Below are positions 1 through 10,002 of a DNA stretch of 64,000 nucleotides, piece by piece. The position numbers and the translations under genes are program-made. Origin of the DNA: Pogostemon cablin (lineage: Eukaryota > Streptophyta > Magnoliopsida > Lamiales > Lamiaceae); the NCBI GenBank assembly GCA_023678885.1, contig CM042963.1:26787542-26851541 (forward strand), in the 5' to 3' direction. A model generated the notes under the pieces. It saw only the letters and a program-made list of their open reading frames with translations. It was not told the origin of the DNA and did not search any database. Numbering within the stretch: the stretch's first letter is position 1; each line of letters begins with the position of its first letter.

Positions 1-2
1 AA

Positions 3-941
3 GTAAGTAAGAGAAAAGAAATTGTTGAGCAAAAGAAAGATGAAGAAAAGATAGAGAGAATTCCAAAGTGGAAAAAGGCAAAGGAGTTAAGGGAAAAGGA
101 AGTTGAAGTTGAAAGAGATAGTTGGGGAATACCCAAGACTCAAGTACCGGTTCCTTTTCCTCAAAGGTTCTTGAAGAAGGGTTTGGATGAGAGGTTCAAA
201 AAGTTTCTTGAAATCTTCAAGAAGATTCAAATCAATATCCCTTTCGCCGATGCTTTGGATCAAATGCCTCATTATGCTCATTTCTTGAAGGACATCATGG
301 GAAAGAAAAGAAGTCTTGTGGATAATGAAACGGTTAATCTAACCGAAGAGTGTAGTGCCATTCTACAATGTAAACTTCCACAAAAATTGAAGGATCCGGG
401 TAGTTTCATTATACCATGTGAAATTGGAAAGAACAAGAAGAACAAGGCTCTTTGTGACCTCGGTGCAAGCATTAATCTAATGCCTCTCTCCATATTCAAG
501 AAGCTTGGATTAGGTGAAGTAAAACCAACTTCCATCACACTTCAATTGGCGGATCGATCTATGACACATCCAAAAGGAGTAGTTGAAGATGTGTTGGTGA
601 AAGTTGATAAGTTCGTCTTTCCGGTGGATTTTGTTGTTCTAGATATGGAGGAGGATGAAAATGTGCCATTGATTTTTGGGAGACCGTTTCTTGCTACCGG
701 GAGAGCTCTTATTGATGTCTACAAAGGAGAATTGAAGTTGAGGGTTAATGATGAGGAAGTGGTATTCTCTCTACACAAGGCCATGCAATATCCAATGAAT
801 GATGAAGAATGTAAAAGTGTGGATGTTGTAAAGGGAAGTGTCGAGGAGAGTTGGCCTTCCATTGTAACCAAGGATCCACTTGAACTTTGCTTGAGCAATT
901 CTTTATCTCTTTCTAATATGTCTACTACTTCTCTTGATTAA
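3..941 (+). pseudogene. Gag C-terminal tail and aspartic protease of element A (partial)
   Basis: The frame is open from the window edge to the stop at 939-941. The first ~60 codons are Lys/Glu-rich, as in the Gag tail before the protease. The protease begins around 430. The active-site segment reads ALCDLGASINLMPLSI (449-496), the D-L-G-A form of the retropepsin D-T/S-G motif seen in Athila. The second conserved segment is FGRPFLATGRALIDV (676-720). The protease would cleave the Gag-Pol polyprotein inside the virus-like particle. Compared with element C, one T is missing near 937 (GATTAAATG against GATTTAAATG in C), which shifts frame and makes the stop. Pol therefore continues in another frame from 942. 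The true start is outside the window. Confidence 0.9.
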
Positions 942-3436
942 ATGAAGAATTGATTCATTGTTTGCTTGATCTAGGTGATTGTAGTGAAGCTCAAGAGGTT
1001 GCAGCCGCCATCTCAAGGGGAAATGACAAGTTCTTACCACTTAGAGATCCACTCGAGCAAGAAGAGAAAAAGGAAAAGAAGGTGGAGTTGAAGCCTCTAC
1101 CCGATCATCTTACTTATGCATACCTTGGTGAAAGTGAGACATATCCGGTAATTGTATCATCATCTCTAACTTCTAGTCAACTTGATAAATTGCTTAATGT
1201 CCTTAAAGAGCATAAGTCGGCTATTGGTTGGTGTATTGATGATTTGAAGGGAATTAGTCCAACAATTTGCATGCATAAGATAAGACTTGAGGATGAAGGG
1301 AAAGCTTGTGTTCAAAACCAAAGAAGACTTAATCCTATCATGCAAGAAGTTGTAAAAAAAGAGGTTCTTAAGTGGTTAGATTCTGATATGATTTTTCCTA
1401 TTAGTGATAGCCCTTATGTGAGCCCGTTGCATGTAGTATCTAAAAAAGGGGGTATGACTATAGTGAAGACCGAGAAATATGAGACCATAGCCACTAGGAC
1501 GGTGACGGGGTGGCGTGTGTGTGTTGATTATAGGAAGCTTAATGAAAACACACGTAAAGATCACTTCCCCTTACCTTTCTTGGATCAAATGTTGGATAGG
1601 TTGGCCGGGTATGAATTTTATTGCTTTCTTGATGGGTATTCCGGGTATAACCAAATTCTCATAGCACCCGAAGACCAAGAAAAGACCGCTTTCACTTGTC
1701 CTTATGGAATATTTGCTTTTCGAAGATTGCCATTCGGACTTTGCAATGCACCGGCCACCTTTCAAAGGTGTATGATGGCAATCTTTGAAGGATTAATTGA
1801 GAATATAATGGAAGTTTTCATGGATGACTTTTCGGTGTTTGGTTCTTCTTTTGATAATTGTTTGTCTAACCTTGCTATTGTTTTGAAGCGATGTCAAGAC
1901 ACTAATTTAGTGTTGAATTGGGAGAACTGCCATTTCATGGTAAATGATGGCATTGTACTTGGACATCACATCTCTTCAAAGGGATTGCAAGTTGACCGAG
2001 CCAAAGTTGTTGCTATAGAGAAGCTTCCACCGCCAACAAATGAGAAGGGAGTACGATCGTTCCTTGGTCATGCCGGGTTCTATCGTAGATTCATCAAGGA
2101 TTTTTCTTCATTTTCTAAACCTCTATCTCATCTCCTTGAAAAAGATGTGCCATTTAAGTTTGATGATAATTGTTTAAATGCTTTTCAGGTGCTAAAGGAA
2201 GCTTTGATTTCATCACCCATCTTGATCACCCCCGATTGGAAGGAGCCATTTATCTTGATGTGTGATGCAAGTGACGTAGCTCTTGGAGTGGTTTTGGGGC
2301 AACTAAGAGAGAAAAAATTCCGAGCTATTTACTATGCAAGCAAGACATTTGATGCGGCTCAAAGGAACTACACTACTACCGAAAAAGAGTTCTTGGCGGT
2401 AGTGTACGCATTTGATAAGTTTCGTCCTTATTTGGTAGGAACGAAAACTATTGTATACACCGACCATGCCGCTATCAAGTATCTCATGGCAAAGAAGGAT
2501 GCAAAGCCAAGGGTGATAAGATGGGTACTACTTCTTCAAGAATTTGATATTGAAGTGAGAGATAAGAAGGGCACGGAGAATGTGATAGCCGACCATCTTT
2601 CAAGGTTAGAGTCGAGGGAGCATTGTGAAAGTACTTATGAGTTAATCAAGGAGGTTTTTCCCGATGAAGAAATCTTGGAGTGTGATTGCTATCAAATTGA
2701 GGCTTTAGTGGAGCAAGAAGGAAGCCCGTGGTATGCGGACTATGTGAATTACTTGGCGAGTGGAAAGAGGCCTTATGAGCTTAATAAGTATCAATCCAAG
2801 AAGTTCTTTCATGATGTTAAAAGTTACTTGTGGGATGATCCATTTTTATACAAGATGTGTAATGATTCTCTTGTGCGAAGATGTGTGCCCGAGGAAGAAT
2901 GGAATAGTGTGTTGGAGTTTTGCCACTCTTCACCTAGTGGAGGCCATTTTGGAGCTCAAAAGACCGCTGCAAAAGTCTTACAATCGGGGTTGTATTGGCC
3001 ATTTTTGTTCAAGAGTTGTAAGAAATTTGTAGAGGGTTGTGATCGATGTCAAAGGATGGGAGGAATCTCCAAGTGGGATGAGATGCCCCTTAAGAGCTTT
3101 CAAGAAGTGGAGATATTTGATGTGTGGGGCATCGATTTCATGGGACCATTTCCTCAATCTAATGGATTCCTATACATCCTATTGGCGGTCGACTATGTAT
3201 CGAAATGGGTTGAGGCCATACCTTCAAGAACAAGTGATGCTAGAGTGGTCATGGGGTTTCTAAAGAAGCATATCTTCACAAGATTTGGAGTACCTAGAGT
3301 GTTGGTAAGTGATGGGGGTAGTCACTTCATAAATAAGCTAATGGAGAATATTCTCAAGACTTATGGAGTAAAGCTTCTAGTGTCTACTCCGTATCACCCT
3401 CAAACGAATGGTCAAGCTAAAATTTCCAATCGATAA
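942..3436 (+). pseudogene. Reverse transcriptase, RNase H and integrase of element A
   Basis: An 828-codon open frame. The RT has FLDGYSGYNQI (~1624-1656) and the catalytic FMDDFSVFG (~1817-1843), a Y/FxDD box with both Asp present. RNase H starts near MCDASDVALG (~2258) and includes YTDHAAIKYLM (~2455). The integrase has an HHCC zinc finger (~2920-3060, ending CDRCQRMGG), the first two catalytic Asp in WGIDFMGPFP (~3125) and LVSDGG (~3301), then HPQTNGQAK. In the last motif the DDE Glu expected after GQA is Lys (codon AAA; element C has GAA). A TAA stop follows eight codons later at 3434-3436, where the family has a sense codon. RT and RNase H look intact; integrase is inactivated twice. Confidence 0.95.
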
Positions 3437-4009
3437 ATCAAACAAGTCTTGAAGAAAACAGTGAGTGTGAGTAGAAAGGATTGGTCAAATAAACTTGATG
3501 ATGCATTGTGGGCCTTTCGAACCGCATTCAAGACCACTCTTGGTATGTCTCCTTTTCAAATTGTCTATGGTAAGTCTTGCCATCTTCCCGTGGAGTTAGA
3601 GCATAAAGCTTATTGGGCCATTAAGAAGTTGAATTTTGACATGAAAGCTTCGAAGAAGGTAAGATTCTTACAATTGAATGAGCTTGAGGAATTTAGAGAA
3701 AATGCTTATGAAAACTCAAGGATTTTTAAGGAGAAAACCAAGAGGTGGCATGATGCTCGTTTAAGGAAAAAGAGCTTTGAAAAGGGTGAAAAGGTGTTGG
3801 TATTCAATTCTCGACTAAGACTTTTCCCAGGCAAGTTGAAGTCCAAATGGAGAGGACCTTATGTGGTAAAGGAAGTACTTGATGGGGGAGCTCTAAAGGT
3901 TATGGATGAGAACGGGGGAGAGTTCTTGGTCAATGGTCATCGTGTAAAGCACTATGTGGATCCATCACAAATGGAGACCCTCTTTGTGGATACTTTATGT
4001 GAAAGATGA
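3437..4009 (+). pseudogene. Integrase C-terminal domain of element A
   Basis: This continues the pol frame past the stop at 3434-3436. It begins IKQVLKKTV and contains DALWAFRTAFKTTLGMSPF, the end of the integrase core. It then has a basic linker (TKRWHDARLRKK) and the GPY/F-type module (KWRGPYVVKEVLDGGALKV, ~3844-3900) that helps hold integrase to target DNA. It ends at a TGA (4007-4009), 18 bases before the conserved post-pol element. There is no env-like frame downstream. Confidence 0.9.
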
Positions 4010-4027
4010 GCTACACATTCATCTAGC

Positions 4028-4069
4028 TTGAAGACGTTAAACTTAGCGCTCGATGGGAGGCACCCCATC
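4028..4069 (+). promoter_or_regulatory. Conserved post-pol palindrome/hairpin element (A)
   Basis: The sequence AAGACGTTAAACTTAGCGCT is followed by CGATGGGAGGCACCCCATC. AGCGCT is a perfect palindrome, and ATGGG-AGGCAC-CCCAT can form a short hairpin. Copies lie at the same place after the last stop codon in B (17141-17185), C (30160-30200) and E (61507-61549, minus). It is non-coding and more conserved than its surroundings. Its role is unknown; an RNA packaging, dimerisation or 3' processing signal would fit the position. Confidence 0.6.
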
Positions 4070-6113
4070 ACTATCTTTATTGCTTTATTTTTGTTGCTTG
4101 TTTGTTTTGGCCTTGTAGGTTGATTGTGCTCATGGAGAAAAATGCACATTGAAGAAAAGAGAAGTACTTCATGGATTCAAGTTGACATGTTCCACCATTT
4201 GTTGCAAACTTAATTCGTGACTCTTGTCTCGAGTTAAGTTTGGGGGGTGATAGTGCGTGGTGGACATCGCTTGAGTCGTATGGATGCGGTTACTTCTCTA
4301 CAAGAAGATCATCAATGGAAACTACAAGGGTAAGCCTCACCACTTTTTGCAAACTTAAGTCTCAACTCTTGTTTCGATTTAAGTTTGGGGGGAGAGTGTG
4401 TGGTGTGACTCACCACTTGAGTATGATTCTTGTAAAATTGGATAAATTTTAAAATTTTTCTCATGAGTTTGGGTTGATTTTGGTATGATTGGTGGTGTTG
4501 AAGTGCATGATAGTCCATATTTATAATGAAATTGTTGAATTAATGGTGTTTGTTGAGTGTTTGAGCATGAATGAGAGGTATTGAAAGCATGATGGAGCTT
4601 GGAGCTAACGCTTTCCTTACCAAATGCCTATCGAGGGAGTACTCTACACCTTATCATTTTATTACTTGAAATGAATTGATTTTAATTTGGATTGTTGTGA
4701 CTAGCATGCTACTTCATTTGTTATGTTTATGGGATGTTTACTTTCGTAATTTAGGATTTCCTTTTCAATAAAGGTTGGGATGAATGTGTGCTTAATTTTC
4801 TTATGGATGATGGTATTTTGTGCTTTTGCATGTTTTGTGTTTTTGTTGTGTCTTGTTTGTTGAGTCCTTATTTGTATGTTTTGTGTATTTTCATTTTTAT
4901 CTTGGGTTGTTTGGTGGTTTGTTTAGGGATGTCATGAGTCATTTTTGAATGTGAGTGATGATAGGTTGTGGTGATAAGTGATGACAAATTATGATTAAGA
5001 ATCTCTACACTTTCAAATTGCGACATGTTTTACTTAACTTGTTCAATTTTGAGATGAATGTGGTGTAATAAGTTCCTTAAGTCCGAGCACAAGCTTGTGA
5101 GCATTTGAGCCTCAACCATGCATACATGGTATTTCTTCATAAGTGGATCGGTTGTGTTTGATAAGTTAGAACTTGATCAAGGACTATAGGAACGAGCCCG
5201 ATTAGTGGAGATTGGTGAAATGATCTAAGGCCATCCTTGTTATTATAGTCATTGCCATATATGTTCCCTACCATGAACATCATCCTTAGTTAACCATTTT
5301 GAGCCTATAAGCCTATTTCTTGTGAATTTAGCACATTACAAGCCTTAATTACCCATTCAAACTTATATATACCTTTGTGTGGGTGATTGAGGAGATGGTA
5401 GCTAGAAAGGATTGATTGATTAGCAAAAGAAGAAAAAGGACATGGTAAACAAGCAAGAAAAAGGATGAAAAGAGCAAAACAAGAATGCACATGCAACCTC
5501 AAAGTAAGAAAGGAGCAAATCAACATCAAAATGCTCAAGTAAACAAAATTCAAAGATAGGAAGCATGCATCAAAAGAAGCTCAATCCAAGGAAAGTTAAT
5601 GAATAGTGGTTTAGATTGTAAAGATAAGAAAGGAAGAAAGAAAAGTGGAGAAGTTGAGGAAATTGGCCATCTCTTTGATTACTTACACTTGTTGAGTCAC
5701 TCTTATCCATATACTTCCTACCATACCAAAGAGCCTATCATTACATCCTAATTAAAGACCTTTTTGATCATTGATTGAAACTTTGGTGGTTTGTGAATAT
5801 AGTCCGCGAGCAAGCTTATAGTGAGTCGAGCCAATCGATTAATGAGTGTGATCTTCCCTATTTCAAAAGAGTGTTGAGAGACATTAATATCCATTGTGAG
5901 GCTTGGACTTAAAAGGAACTATATTACACTTTATTCTCTTTTGATTGAACTTGTTAATTTCTCATGTCATGATTTTAATGTTGTAGGATGACTTAGCATA
6001 GTTTGTTGTTATTATTGATAACGATGTGTTATTGCTTATATTCGTTTAGTCTTTTCTAGGTGAAAATTTCTCCTTTTGATTTGTCATTTTCGTTGTTCGG
6101 GGACGAGCAACAC

Positions 6114-6129
6114 TTTAAGTTTGGGGGGT
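6114..6129 (+). other. Polypurine tract of element A
   Basis: TTTAAGTTTGGGGGGT lies directly before the TGATTAG start of the 3' LTR. A purine-rich tract in this place primes plus-strand cDNA synthesis. The same tract precedes the 3' LTRs of B (19291-19303) and E (59491-59506, minus). Confidence 0.85.
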
Positions 6130-7907
6130 TGATTAGAGCTATTTTCACCTAGATTTTAGTGTCTTTTTATATGTGTTTTCGTATTATTTTATCCGTATTT
6201 TATATGTTATTTGGTTGTGTTTGGTATTTTTATTGGAATATGTGTGAATGAGCTTAAACTTAATTCGGAGAAAGCGGATCTCAATTCGGAGTTGAAACGA
6301 GGGAGAACGAGCCAAAACAGTGAAGAAATGCAGGAGCCAGCACACGAGCCGTGTAGCCAACACGGCCCTGTAAGAGTTGGCCGTGTGGCGACGTCTAGTC
6401 ATTCAACACGGGCAACTTCAGGTCGTGTCCAGTTACACGAGTCGAGTCTGGAGCACAAGCCGTGTCGCCAACACGGCCCTGTAAGAAGTGGCCGTGTGCC
6501 GACATCAGAAGAGCCAACACGACCAAACCTGTGCCCATGTTACAACACAAGACTCGTGTTGGCAGCACGAGCCGTGTCATCAACACGGCCCTGTAAGGCG
6601 AGGCCGTGCGACAGCATCAGAAGACACAACACGGCCACCTCGTGGCCGTGTTGTGTAACACGACTCGTGTTGTGTATTTTCCTGCAGAAATTTCCAGATC
6701 CTTCTAGAAGCCTCCAAAGGGGTATAAATACCCCTTTATTCAACAATTGCCAGGAGGATCCGAAATATCCATCATCTACACACACATCACACACCATTTC
6801 TTCCATTTTCCACCATCATCTTCATCCATCTTCATCCATTTTGATCCATCTTCATCATCTCCATTAATTCTCCATCAAAACTTCATCCCTTCCATTGGGT
6901 GTGAGAGATCTCAAGGAATCAAGAGCTAGAGGTGGAGATCAAGAAGAATAGAAGATTCTCTTCAAGAAATTGATAGGGAAGAATCCATTCATTTTGTATT
7001 TCTTTAGATCTAAGACTATGGGTATTTATAATGAATCATTTATTTGTTTTATTACTTTTATCATGTTAGGCTAATCCCTCTAGTGGGATTAGGAATATGA
7101 AGAGCATATTAGATTTATATTATCATGTGGATTAAATTGGTTTTTGATTTAATTGATGTTGATTTCTATTCATGGAGTTTAATTGTCTTGATGTTGTGAT
7201 GGCATGGTTTGTTATTCATGAATGTTTATTGGTTTAATGGATTGTTGATCAATGGATTATTTGTGGTAATTAAATGCTATCATGATGTTCATGTATGTAT
7301 TGCTTGGAGTGAGACGGAAACGACCCTCTATAGTATTAGGAAGGCATGAATAGACATTGAGTTTGGGTTTGACCGAAAGGATATTTGAATTCAATGAGGG
7401 GAACCAATCCATTCGTTGGCCTTAGTACACAAAAAGGGAGAGTTTAATCTAACTAGTACCTAGATGGAAGGGGTTAATGTTGGGCTTTGATCTTAAGTGC
7501 TTTTGGGAGTCTAAAATTGATCAACAACCTTTGTAACCCGAAAGGGAGCTTAGGATACAATCGTGATCACCCTTAGTCTACATCAATTGAGTTGAATTCC
7601 GTTTGCATGATAATATGAATCGAGTGTGCTTGGATGTTTCTAATCCCATGTTTTTCCATACTTGAACTTTAGCACCCATTTTCTTTACTTGTCATTTATC
7701 TTATTTGCTATCTTATTTACTTGCTACTTGTTTTAGTTGTTAATCAATCTCAAAACCCCCGATCATCTTTACAAAAATAACATGAACATGAGCTCACGTA
7801 TTTTGCTAGTCCGAACATAACTCCTTATTGGATTGATAATTTTTCTTGGGATATACTACTATAACGATCGAGTATTCTTGCTCGTGAGTGCTAAAAATAG
7901 GCAAACA
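6130..7907 (+). repeat. 3' LTR of element A
   Basis: A 1778-bp LTR starting TGATTAGAGC and ending GGCAAACA. Its start aligns with LTR starts of B (12657, 19304) and E. Its last ~1 kb is clearly homologous to the right part of the C LTR (21031-22164), for example the segment near 7861-7890 with AGTATTCTTGCTCGTGAGT. A TATA box (TATAAATA) is at 6723-6730. The long frames read through this LTR are repeat artefacts. Confidence 0.9.
6340..6730 (+). promoter_or_regulatory. LTR promoter of element A: palindrome cluster and TATA box
   Basis: Between 6340 and 6670 the word CACGGC/GCCGTG and its variants (CACGAG, CTCGTG) occur many times in both orientations. They partly form 100-110-bp repeats such as AACACGGCCCTGTAAG (near 6358, 6472, 6579). 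TATAAATA at 6723-6730 follows, then a CA/TC-rich leader. The position upstream of the TATA box marks the cluster as U3, a likely enhancer or silencing target. The role is inferred from position. Confidence 0.7.
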
Positions 7908-9889
7908 GTAGCATCAATATCAAGTAAAGCATTCAGTGCAGAAAATGGTGCCGAACGAGGTGGTTCGACCATGGTTCGACCATGGGTACTAGTCGAACCA
8001 GGCGAGTAATGGTCGAACCTTGCATCTGGAAGTGAGTTCTCCATCGAACAGGTTGGTTCGATAATGATTCAACCAACTAGTTTGGTCGAACCATGATGGT
8101 CGTGGTCGAACCGTGCTTCAGATAAAATAGATTGCTCTGGACAGGGTGGTTCGATCATGGTTCGACCAACAGAGTTGGTCGAATCATGCTTGACGTGGTC
8201 GAATCGCACATCAGACAAAACAGGGGGTTGCGAACAGGCTGGTTTGACCACAGTTCGACTAATTAAGTTGGTCGAACCATGTTGAATGTTGTCGAACAGG
8301 TCGGCTGGAGCTTCCGAAATCATTTCCGGCATCATTGGTCCTTCATACTGAGTACCAGACCTCAATGTGATGACATTGTACTGCTTCGGGTTTGCTATAC
8401 TTTGAGGTAGAAACTTACCCTTCTCTACAGTTTGCATCAATTGGTTAACATTCCCGGCCATCTACCCCATCAACAACGTCAAGTCCTTCATCTGCTTAGA
8501 TATATTCTCATGATTTGCATCAATCTTTGCCTCAAGCTTCGCCTCTAGGTGATCTACTCTTGCATCATTCCTTGTCATGTACCTATTAGGCTGTTCATCT
8601 TATCCTCAAAACCAGGTTTTCTTTCTTCGACCTTAGCACCCGGATCAACACCAACAGAAGGTTGTACTACTGTATTAGGATTACTCCATGTAAACTTCGG
8701 CCTTCTTGGTTGTTGATAATTACCCAGGGGACCACGATTATTGTAGTTCCCTTGATAATTCCAGTTTTCTTGATTTTGGAACCTTGTTCCTTGAATACTT
8801 TGACCCATGGCATAGTTCGCCTCTTCCAATTCCTCTTAGCTAGCTCCTTCATTACAAATATCCTGCTGCATCATTGGTACTCGCTGCGCTATATCAGTGA
8901 TCTGTTTTTGCTGAGACTCAAGTAACTTGTTGATACTAGCCAAACTAGAGACGATCTCATCTTCTCTACTTGACTTAACTATTGTGTGCTCAATATGTGC
9001 TACTTTTCCAAGAACATACGTGTCTCTTACTCGATCAGTTGGCCAATCTCTTGAATTCATCAAAATATCCTAAAAGAGCTTTCGGCCTCAATGGATGACT
9101 TTGTAAGCAATGCTCCATTCGATGAAGCATCTAGTAAAACTCGAGAATCACCGTACAATCCGTTATAGAAAATACTGATGTATTGAGCTTTAGATAGACC
9201 ATGTTGTGGACACTTCCTAAGCATGTCCTTGAATCTGTCACAAGCCTTATGAAACTTCTCATTACCATTGATAGCAAATTTATTGATTTCTTGTTTCATC
9301 TTAAACACCTTTGAAGGTGGCATGTATCGCTCCAAGAATTTCAATTTCAATTGCTCCCAGGTAGTTCATTCACAGCATCAAGAGTTTCGTACCAATCTCT
9401 CACCCTTTCAGTAAGCGAGAACTTAAACAAGATGATCCTCCTTGCATCTTCGTGAGTTCCTGCATCCTTTTGTGTACTTGCATTACCAAGGAATTTATTC
9501 AGATGTTGCTGAGGATCTTCAAAGGTTCCCCCAAAGGAGGTACTTCTTTCAATCATGCTGATAAGAGCAGGGTGAAGATCAAAATCAGCTCCGGTCCCTC
9601 TTGCTCCTAATAGCCCCGCATTGCCTCCTGTGTTGTTCTTAAAGACTTGATAGATGGTAAGATTATCTGGATTTGCCGCCATGTTGACTGCTTCTGCTTC
9701 CGCGTGAACGTCGGTTGTAGCTTCAGTCGCTTGCGAGTTTAGCTCGTCAACTTCAACTCCTAAATTAAGAGCCTCCGTTGGTTCCACGTTCTTATTCTTC
9801 TTCTTCTTCTTCCCCTTCTTCTTCCTTGACGATGCTCCAATCTCTGGATTATAAGGTTCTAAATCTCCTTCCTTTGATCTAGTGAGCAT
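7908..9889 (-). pseudogene. Gag of element D, frameshifted and truncated
   Basis: The start is the ATG at 9889 (MLTRSKEGDLEPY), 90 bases inside the primer site. A Lys-rich stretch (SRKKKGKKKKKNKN) follows, then the retrotrans_gag core: FEDPQQHLNKFL, LTERVRDWYETLD and, after a frameshift at ~9350, LKLKFLERYMPPSK and FKDMLRKCPQHGL. The Gag tail has coiled-coil and Asn/Gln-rich parts (NYQGNYNNRGPLGNYQQP) and the ITLRSG motif that precedes protease in Athila Gag. Further frameshifts or stops lie near 9062, 8836, 8575 and 8461. After ITLRSG there is a 31-residue repeat array (see 7930-8290). Gag would form the particle. The protein is cut by the insertion of A. Confidence 0.88.
7930..8290 (-). repeat. 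31-residue (93-bp) repeat array in the Gag tail of D
   Basis: Four diverged in-frame units, each starting FDH or FDN and carrying xGSTxxxGRTMxEPP, lie after ITLRSG. In DNA they are built from the word GGTTCGACCA and its reverse (TGGTCGAACC). The same word is clustered in the D LTR at 11195-11490. The third unit has a stop, so the array is no longer open. Confidence 0.75.
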
Positions 9890-9978
9890 ACACCTAAGAA
9901 AAATAAGCGTTAGAAAATAAAGACAAGAATAAAGTAGTCTCAATAAAACTAGAAATAATAAACTAATAATTAATGTCG

Positions 9979-9996
9979 TCCCCGGCAACGGCGCTA
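9979..9996 (-). other. Primer binding site of D (tRNA-Asp type)
   Basis: The minus strand reads TAGCGCCGTTGCCGGGGA. It matches the complement of the plant tRNA-Asp 3' end (TGGCGCCGTTGCCGGGGA) at all but one base. It lies 6 bases inside the LTR end. tRNA-Asp priming is usual for the Athila lineage. Confidence 0.88.
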
Positions 9997-10002
9997 AGAA
10001 CT

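Larger units (their letters stand above)
4010..6129 (+). other. 3' non-coding region of element A, pol to LTR
   Basis: About 2.1 kb with no plausible gene. It is homologous to the same region of B (17124-19303) and of E (59491-61506, minus strand), and more distantly of C (to ~31995). It includes two internal polypurine-tract-like copies (AAGTTTGGGGGG at ~4236 and ~4381) within a ~145-bp tandem repeat, and ends with the priming tract at the LTR. A long non-coding or env-remnant region here is usual for the Athila lineage. Confidence 0.8.
1..7907 (+). mobile_element. Element A: Athila-type Ty3/gypsy retrotransposon, 5' part outside window
   Basis: The order is gag tail, protease, RT, RNase H, integrase, about 2.1 kb of non-coding DNA, polypurine tract and 3' LTR. 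The RT and integrase sequences and the long 3' non-coding region are typical of the plant Athila lineage. The 5' LTR, primer site and most of gag lie left of the window. The LTR ends in CA at 7907 and is followed directly by gag sequence of element D in the opposite orientation, so A is inserted in D. The 5 bases after the LTR are GTAGC; the partner copy would be left of the missing 5' LTR. The coding region carries a frameshift, an in-frame stop and a changed catalytic residue, so this copy is dead. Confidence 0.93.

Noticed and set aside
6211..6867. A 218-codon open frame with repeated CRQHGPVRSGRVP-like residues
   Set aside because: It lies in the LTR of A and its repeats follow the palindromic DNA words of U3. 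No homologue or conserved start is seen in the B or E LTRs.
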